From positions 1-64,000 of the forward strand of contig NZ_JACMYH010000005.1 in the NCBI RefSeq assembly GCF_014235765.1: 64,000 nucleotides of DNA, read 5' to 3'. A model generated the notes under the pieces. The model worked only from the letters and a program-made list of their open reading frames with translations, was not told the origin of the DNA and searched no databases. The position numbers and the translations under genes were made by a program. The DNA comes from Pseudomonas baltica. Lineage in GTDB: Bacteria > Pseudomonadota > Gammaproteobacteria > Pseudomonadales > Pseudomonadaceae. Of the stretch, positions 59,523 through 64,000 are shown piece after piece; within the stretch, counting starts at the first letter, position 1, and the number at the start of each line of letters is the position of its first letter.

Positions 59523-61099
59523 GAGAAGGCTTCCGCCAGGCGATGGCGTGGTTGCATACCTGGGCGGGGCTGGTGTTCGGCTGGTTGCTGTTCGCCATCT
59601 TCCTCACCGGAACATTGTCCTATTTCAAGGACGAGATCAGCCATTGGGCACAGCCCGAAGTGCCGGTGCGCGTGCTCGACGCTCGGGCCAGCCTGACGCA
59701 GGCGCAGAGCTACCTGCAGGCCAATGCCGGGCAATCGTCGCGCTGGTTCATCAGCCTGCCGGACGCGCGCGAGCCAGCGCTTTCGGTCATGTGGCAGGAC
59801 CCGAACAAAAGCGGGCGCGGCAGCTTCACCCGGCAGACCCTGGACCCGCAGACCGGGCAGCGAATCGAGGCGCGCGACAGCCGCGGCGGCGACTTCTTCT
59901 ATCGCTTCCACTACCAGCTGCAAATGGGCTACCCCTGGGGCCGCTGGCTGAGTAGCCTGGCGGCGATGGTCATGCTGGTGACGCTGGTCACCGGCATCAT
60001 CACCCACAAGAAGATCTTCAAGGAATTCTTCACCTTCCGCCCCGGCAAGGGCGCGCGTTCCTGGCTCGATGGACACAACGCGATCGGCGTGCTGGTGCTG
60101 CCTTTTCACCTGATGATCACCTACAGCAGCCTGGTGATTTTCATGACCATGCTCATGCCGGCGAGCATCAACAGCCGCTACGATGGCGATACCCAGGCGT
60201 TCTTCAGCGAGATCTATCCGGGCAACCAGCGTTTGGTCGCCGCCGGGCAGCCTGCGCCGCTGGTGAATCTGGGAGGGCTGTACGACCGTGCGCTGCAGCA
60301 ATGGCCCGGAGGCAGCATCGGCCGGGTGTCGGTGCAGATGCCGGGCGATGCCAACGCTCAGGTGCAGTTCAGCCGCCATGACGGCGATAGCGTGAGCCGC
60401 GACCTAGGCGCAGCCATCACCTTCGCCGGTACCACGGGCGCGGTGCTCGAGCAGCCGCGCGAAAGCTCCACGCCAATAGCCATCGCGGGCACGTTCTATG
60501 GGTTGCACATGGGGCTGTTCGCCGGGCCCGTGCTGCGCTGGCTGTATTTCTTCTGCGGCCTGGGCAGCACCTTGCTGATCGGTACGGGCCTGGTCATGTG
60601 GCTGGGCAAACGTCAGCTCAAGCATGCCCGCAGCGGTGTGCGGCCCTTCGAGCTGCGTCTGGTGGAAGTGTTGAACGTGGCCGGCATGGCCGGGCTGGTA
60701 CTGGCGGTGGCAGGCTTCATGTGGGCCAACCGGCTGCTGCCGGCGACCTATCCGGAGCGTGCCGGCATCGAGGTCGACAGCTTCTTCGTGGTTTGGCTAT
60801 TGAGCATCGTGCATGCCGCTGTGCGCAGTGGCAGCAAGGCCTGGATCGAGCAATTGGGTCTGGCGGCGATTGCCCTGGCGAGTGTGCCGTTACTGAGCCT
60901 GCTCACCACCAACCATGGCCTGCCGGCGTCCATCGCCGCCGGCGACTGGGTATTGGCAGGCGTCGATCTCAGCGCCCTGGGCTGCGGCCTGGTGCTGGCG
61001 TGGGTGGTCATGAAGATACGTCGCCGCGCTGTGCTGGCGGCATTGCCGGTGGCGCGGACGGTGCGTGCGCGTCCTACCATGCCTGGCGAGGTGCACTGA
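59519..61099 (+). CDS. PepSY-associated transmembrane (PepSY_TM) protein, probable siderophore-iron reductase
   Basis: 526-aa inner-membrane protein. The first transmembrane helix (about 8-30, AMAWLHTWAGLVFGWLLFA) carries the conserved His, a periplasmic PepSY-like domain follows, and more helices lie at about 140-170, 190-220, 320-350, 390-415 and later. Conserved histidines (FYRFHYQLQMGYP, VLVLPFHLMITYSS, YGLHMGLFAGPVLRW) suggest heme-linked ferric reduction, as in FoxB/FpvG-type proteins (inference). The GTG start overlaps the DUF3649 stop; the next gene overlaps its own stop. Confidence 0.88.
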   Translation: MREGFRQAMAWLHTWAGLVFGWLLFAIFLTGTLSYFKDEISHWAQPEVPVRVLDARASLTQAQSYLQANAGQSSRWFISLPDAREPALSVMWQDPNKSGRGSFTRQTLDPQTGQRIEARDSRGGDFFYRFHYQLQMGYPWGRWLSSLAAMVMLVTLVTGIITHKKIFKEFFTFRPGKGARSWLDGHNAIGVLVLPFHLMITYSSLVIFMTMLMPASINSRYDGDTQAFFSEIYPGNQRLVAAGQPAPLVNLGGLYDRALQQWPGGSIGRVSVQMPGDANAQVQFSRHDGDSVSRDLGAAITFAGTTGAVLEQPRESSTPIAIAGTFYGLHMGLFAGPVLRWLYFFCGLGSTLLIGTGLVMWLGKRQLKHARSGVRPFELRLVEVLNVAGMAGLVLAVAGFMWANRLLPATYPERAGIEVDSFFVVWLLSIVHAAVRSGSKAWIEQLGLAAIALASVPLLSLLTTNHGLPASIAAGDWVLAGVDLSALGCGLVLAWVVMKIRRRAVLAALPVARTVRARPTMPGEVH

Positions 61100-61425
61100 T
61101 GTTGGCTGCAGGTTTGCTCAGTTATGCCGGCTTCAGTGCCCTGTGCCTGGCCATGGAACGTCATCATCAGGAAATGCTCGGGCATCGACCCAGTCCTTCG
61201 CGCAAGGTGCAATTGCGCATGGCAGGCTGGGCTTTGCTGGCCTTGTCGCTGTGGGTCTCGGTGCTCAGCGCTGGCTGGGCCATGGGGCTGGTGCGCTGGA
61301 CCGCAGTGTTGATGGGCAGCGCGGTATTCCTGGTGTGGCTGTTGCCGTACCGACCACGCTGGGCCCTGGCATTGGCCGCAGTCGGCCTGCTGCTGGGGCC
61401 GTTGGCGGCAGTGGCACACTGGTAG
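61099..61425 (+). CDS. DUF3325-domain membrane protein
   Basis: 108-aa inner-membrane protein with three hydrophobic segments (about 2-20, 40-62, 66-82 and the tail). Last gene of the overlapping DUF3649-PepSY_TM-DUF3325 operon (TGATG overlap), expected under Fur control through 59154-59175. Function unknown beyond the iron-uptake association. Confidence 0.85.
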   Translation: MLAAGLLSYAGFSALCLAMERHHQEMLGHRPSPSRKVQLRMAGWALLALSLWVSVLSAGWAMGLVRWTAVLMGSAVFLVWLLPYRPRWALALAAVGLLLGPLAAVAHW

Positions 61426-61449
61426 CGCGAGCTGCTCGCCAGTCTGCCG

Positions 61450-62322
61450 TCAGGTGCCAGCCAGGCGATATTCGCCTGGGGATACCGCACTTGCCTGGCG
61501 AAACCGATTGCTGAAGTGACTGGCGCTGGCGAAGCCGCATGCCAGCCCCACCTCGCCCAAGGGCAGGTGCGTCTGGCGCAACAGCGTGCGGGCGCGGGCG
61601 ATCCGTCGAGCCAGCACGTATTGATGCGGCGGCAAGCCAAAGCTGGTGCGAAACATCCGTGCGAAGTGGTACTCCGACAAGCTGCACAAGGCTGCCAGTT
61701 GGCCGAGGCTCAGAGGTTCGGCCAACTGCGACTCGATGAAGTCGCGAAGCAGGCGCCGCTGATGAGCTGCAAGCCCACCTTTGAGGCGTAGCTGCGGACG
61801 CGCGACCGCTTGGCTGAGCAGGGCGTGAGCAAGCATCTCGTGGGCCAGGCTGCTGGTCAGCACGCGCTCCCCCGGTTCGTTCCAGTTCAACGTGATCAGA
61901 CGAGCGAAGCGCCGCGCCTGTGCCGGGTCTTCGAGGAAGGTATTCTCGCGCAACTGCATTTCCCGGGGCTCACGGTCCAGCAGCGTCACGCAGCCCAGCG
62001 CAAACTGCTCGGCGCTGAAATAGAGATGAGCCAGGCGGATGTCACCGTTGATGACCCACGCCGACTCATGCCCGGCCGGCAGGATGCACTGCTTGCCGGG
62101 CGCGCCTTTCTCCCAAGGGCGATCGCGGCGAAAGGTGCCCGTGCCGCCGCCGATGTAGCACGACAGAGTGTGATGGGTCGGCGCCTGATACTCCTGGGCA
62201 TCGTGGTGATTGCTCCACAACGCCGCCACCATCGAGTCGCCCAGTTCGGCGCTGTGCTCGAGGCGCGCGTGGCGCGAGTTGTGCAGCGCCTGAAACACTT
62301 GCAGGTCCAGCAAAGCAGTCAT
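61450..62322 (-). CDS. AraC-family transcriptional regulator
   Basis: 290-aa regulator with an N-terminal sensing domain (about 1-180) and a C-terminal double HTH (about 190-285: SLGQLAALCSLSEYHFARMFRTSFGLPPHQYVLARRI, then GEVGLACGFASASHFSNRF). ATG 62320-62322 follows GGAGG at 8 nt. It is divergent from the EamA exporter across 134 bp, so it probably controls that gene. Confidence 0.88.
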   Translation of the reverse strand: MTALLDLQVFQALHNSRHARLEHSAELGDSMVAALWSNHHDAQEYQAPTHHTLSCYIGGGTGTFRRDRPWEKGAPGKQCILPAGHESAWVINGDIRLAHLYFSAEQFALGCVTLLDREPREMQLRENTFLEDPAQARRFARLITLNWNEPGERVLTSSLAHEMLAHALLSQAVARPQLRLKGGLAAHQRRLLRDFIESQLAEPLSLGQLAALCSLSEYHFARMFRTSFGLPPHQYVLARRIARARTLLRQTHLPLGEVGLACGFASASHFSNRFRQASAVSPGEYRLAGT

Positions 62323-62456
62323 GGTCGATACCTCCGTGGCCATGGTACTGCGTCGCGGGAAAGCTGCCAGTGCAGCGGCAGAAAAAGCGCAAGTTTGTGC
62401 AAGCCGGGATCGGCCGCTGCTCGGACAATGGGCCCCTGACCCCGGAGGGCCTTGCC

Positions 62457-63407
62457 ATGAACCTATCGTTGTATCTGCTGACCGTACTGATCTGGGGAAC
62501 GACCTGGATCGCCCTCAAGCTGCAACTGGGCGTGGTCGAGATTCCCGTGTCCATCGTCTACCGGTTCGGCCTCGCCGCGCTGGTGCTGTTCGTGATCCTG
62601 CTGGCCACCCGGCGACTGCAGGCCATGGGTCGGCGTGGTCACTTCATCTGCCTGGCCCAGGGGCTGTGCCTGTTCTGCGTGAATTTCATGTGTTTTCTCA
62701 CCGCCAGCCAGTGGCTGCCGACCGGGCTGATCGCGGTGGTGTTCTCCACGGCGACCTTGTGGAATGCACTCAACGCGCGGATCTTTCTGGGGCAACGGAT
62801 CACCGCCAGCGTGATCGGTGCAGGTGGTCTTGGCCTGCTTGGCCTGGGCCTGCTGTTCTGGCCGGAGCTGGCCGGCCATGATGCCAGCCCGCAGACCCTG
62901 CTCGGCCTGGGCCTGGCGCTGCTGGGCACCTTGTGTTTCTCGGCGGGCAACATGCTCTCCAGCGTGCAGCAGAAAGCCGGGTTGAGGCCGCTGACCACCA
63001 ATGCCTGGGGCATGTTGTACGGAGCGCTGCTGCTGGGCGGCTATTGCCTGCTGCGCGGCACGCCGTTCACCATCGACTGGAGCATGCGCTACGTCGGCTC
63101 GCTGCTGTACCTGGTGATACCCGGCTCGGTGATCGGCTTTACCGCCTACCTGACCCTGGTGGGTCGCATGGGCCCCGAGCGCGCCGCTTACTGCACGGTG
63201 CTGTTCCCGGTGGTGGCGTTGAACGTCTCGGCCTATGCCGAAGGGTACCAATGGACCGCACCGGCCCTGGGCGGGCTGGTACTGGTGATGCTTGGCAACG
63301 TGCTGGTGTTTCGCAAGGGCGCCAGGCCGGCGACGCCCCCGTCGACTGGGTCGCTGGGGGCGCAGCCGGTGCCGGGCAGCGCGGCGCTGGTTCGCCCTAG
63401 CCCTTGA
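62457..63407 (+). CDS. DMT-superfamily (EamA) transporter
   Basis: 316-aa inner-membrane protein with ten predicted transmembrane helices in two EamA repeats (about 5-135 and 150-290) and an N-terminal WGTTWIALKLQLG motif. Likely exports a small metabolite; substrate unknown. The last 25 residues are a Pro/Gly/Ser-rich tail that overlaps the convergent dehydrogenase gene by 11 bp. Confidence 0.88.
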   Translation: MNLSLYLLTVLIWGTTWIALKLQLGVVEIPVSIVYRFGLAALVLFVILLATRRLQAMGRRGHFICLAQGLCLFCVNFMCFLTASQWLPTGLIAVVFSTATLWNALNARIFLGQRITASVIGAGGLGLLGLGLLFWPELAGHDASPQTLLGLGLALLGTLCFSAGNMLSSVQQKAGLRPLTTNAWGMLYGALLLGGYCLLRGTPFTIDWSMRYVGSLLYLVIPGSVIGFTAYLTLVGRMGPERAAYCTVLFPVVALNVSAYAEGYQWTAPALGGLVLVMLGNVLVFRKGARPATPPSTGSLGAQPVPGSAALVRPSP

Positions 63408-64000
63408 ACGCCTGCGGGTTGACCAGATCCTGAGGGCGTTTGCCGAGCAGCGCCGCCGTCAGGTTGTCGATGGCGCGATAAGCCATGGCATCACGGGTCT
63501 GCGCCGTGGCCGAGCCGATATGCGGCAGCGTCACGACGTTGCCCAGCTGGAACAATGGCGATTCGGCCAGCGGTTCCTTCTCGTAGACATCCAGGCCGGC
63601 GCCGCGCAAGGTGCCGTCGCGCAGCGCCTGCACCAGCGCCGCTTCATCGACCACCGGCCCGCGCGAGATATTGACCAGAATGGCGCTCTTCTTCATTTGC
63701 GCCAGCTCGGCGGTGCCGATCATGTGCCGCGTCTTGTCGCTGAGCGGCACTACCAGGCAGACGAAATCCGCCTCCGCCAGCAGTTGCTCGAGGCTGCGAA
63801 ACTGCGCACCCAGTTCCTGCTCCAGTTCAGGCTTGCGGCTGTTGCCGCTGTACAGGATGGGCATGTCGAAGCCCAGCCGTCCGCGGCGTGCCACTGCCGC
63901 GCCGATATTGCCCAGGCCGACGATGCCCAGCGTCTTGCCGTACACATCGGTGCCGAACTGGTCGGGGCCGACGCTGGCTTTCCAGTTGCCGGCCTTGGTC
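63397..64000 (-). CDS. 2-hydroxyacid dehydrogenase (glyoxylate/2-ketogluconate reductase type), cut by the window edge
   Basis: The C-terminal 200 residues of an NAD(P)-dependent D-2-hydroxyacid dehydrogenase; the N terminus lies beyond 64000. The nucleotide-binding motif LGIVGLGNIGAAVARRG is followed by NSRKPELE, suggesting NADPH use. The catalytic Arg is in NISRGPVVDEAAL, Glu in LDVYEKEPL and His in LPHIGSAT. Similar to Pseudomonas 2-ketogluconate or glyoxylate reductases (GhrB/TkrA); the exact substrate is open. Confidence 0.88.
   Translation of the reverse strand, partial: TKAGNWKASVGPDQFGTDVYGKTLGIVGLGNIGAAVARRGRLGFDMPILYSGNSRKPELEQELGAQFRSLEQLLAEADFVCLVVPLSDKTRHMIGTAELAQMKKSAILVNISRGPVVDEAALVQALRDGTLRGAGLDVYEKEPLAESPLFQLGNVVTLPHIGSATAQTRDAMAYRAIDNLTAALLGKRPQDLVNPQAFKG

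Overview
The window is a GC-rich chromosomal segment of a Pseudomonas, most likely of the P. putida group. Three things point there: the gene order lolB-ispE-tRNA-Gln-prs-rplY-pth-ychF back to back with hemA-prfA-prmC-moeB-murI, many Pseudomonas-restricted small families (PA4642-type, DUF3509, HopJ-type, FolX/FolM), and abundant Pseudomonas REP repeats. Nearly all of it is core genome. The exceptions are the left edge, which holds a tyrosine integrase and the start of another gene, an AT-richer patch at about 43.76-44.72 kb with a small unknown protein and an internally deleted aqpZ, and the REP arrays.

Layout. 0-1.3 kb: end of an integrated element. 1.5-8.4 kb (minus strand): translation and nucleotide housekeeping (ychF, pth, rplY, prs, tRNA-Gln), isoprenoid synthesis (ispE) and outer-membrane lipoprotein genes (lolB, a TPR lipoprotein). 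8.5-13.3 kb: a tightly overlapping hemA-prfA-prmC-moeB-murI operon, then pagL. 13.9-20.8 kb: a photolyase and light-response neighbourhood (phrB, a class II LitR/PplR-type MerR regulator, a DUF523/DUF1722 gene, a Trp-rich protein, a FAD oxidoreductase, an epimerase) and hemH. 20.9-23.5 kb: purine and pyrimidine salvage (uraA, upp, hpt). 23.5-32 kb: REP arrays interleaved with mqo, small conserved proteins, a SRAP-family protein with altered active-site residues, and an M48 lipoprotein. 32-43.7 kb: a GDT1-type cation exporter behind a yybP-ykoY riboswitch, rsmC, dehydrogenase and LysE genes, a DUF1302 protein, an OmpA lipoprotein, acyltransferase, pta, slyD and a glycosyltransferase. 44.7-54.8 kb: cysZ, a 2-Cys peroxiredoxin, trxB, HopJ/DUF1244/folX/folM, a second MerR regulator beside a short LOV photoreceptor and a PilZ-like gene, a flavodoxin, a LexA-boxed yebG, psiE and an HPF-like gene. 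55-61.4 kb: a complete FecI-FecR-FecA cell-surface signalling unit and a divergent DUF3649-PepSY-DUF3325 iron-uptake operon. 61.4-64 kb: AraC regulator, EamA exporter and a partial 2-ketogluconate/glyoxylate reductase-like gene.

The most interesting theme is light sensing. The DUF523/DUF1722-merR-phrB operon starts from a near-consensus sigma-70 promoter (TTTGAC, 17 bp, TAAGAT). Two exact TGTACA-N12-TGTACA repeats embed that promoter, and this is the direct repeat I recall being reported for PplR1 in P. putida KT2440. A third, degenerate repeat lies in the divergent promoter 1.35 kb further on. About 33 kb away the window holds a second regulator of the same type next to a short LOV protein. 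That protein keeps the photoactive cysteine (Cys53) and the Arg61/Arg66 pair I recall from slow-cycling PpSB1-LOV, and it is followed by a PilZ-like gene. Two parts of what is probably one blue-light circuit, sensor plus regulator and regulator plus target, therefore sit in one window.
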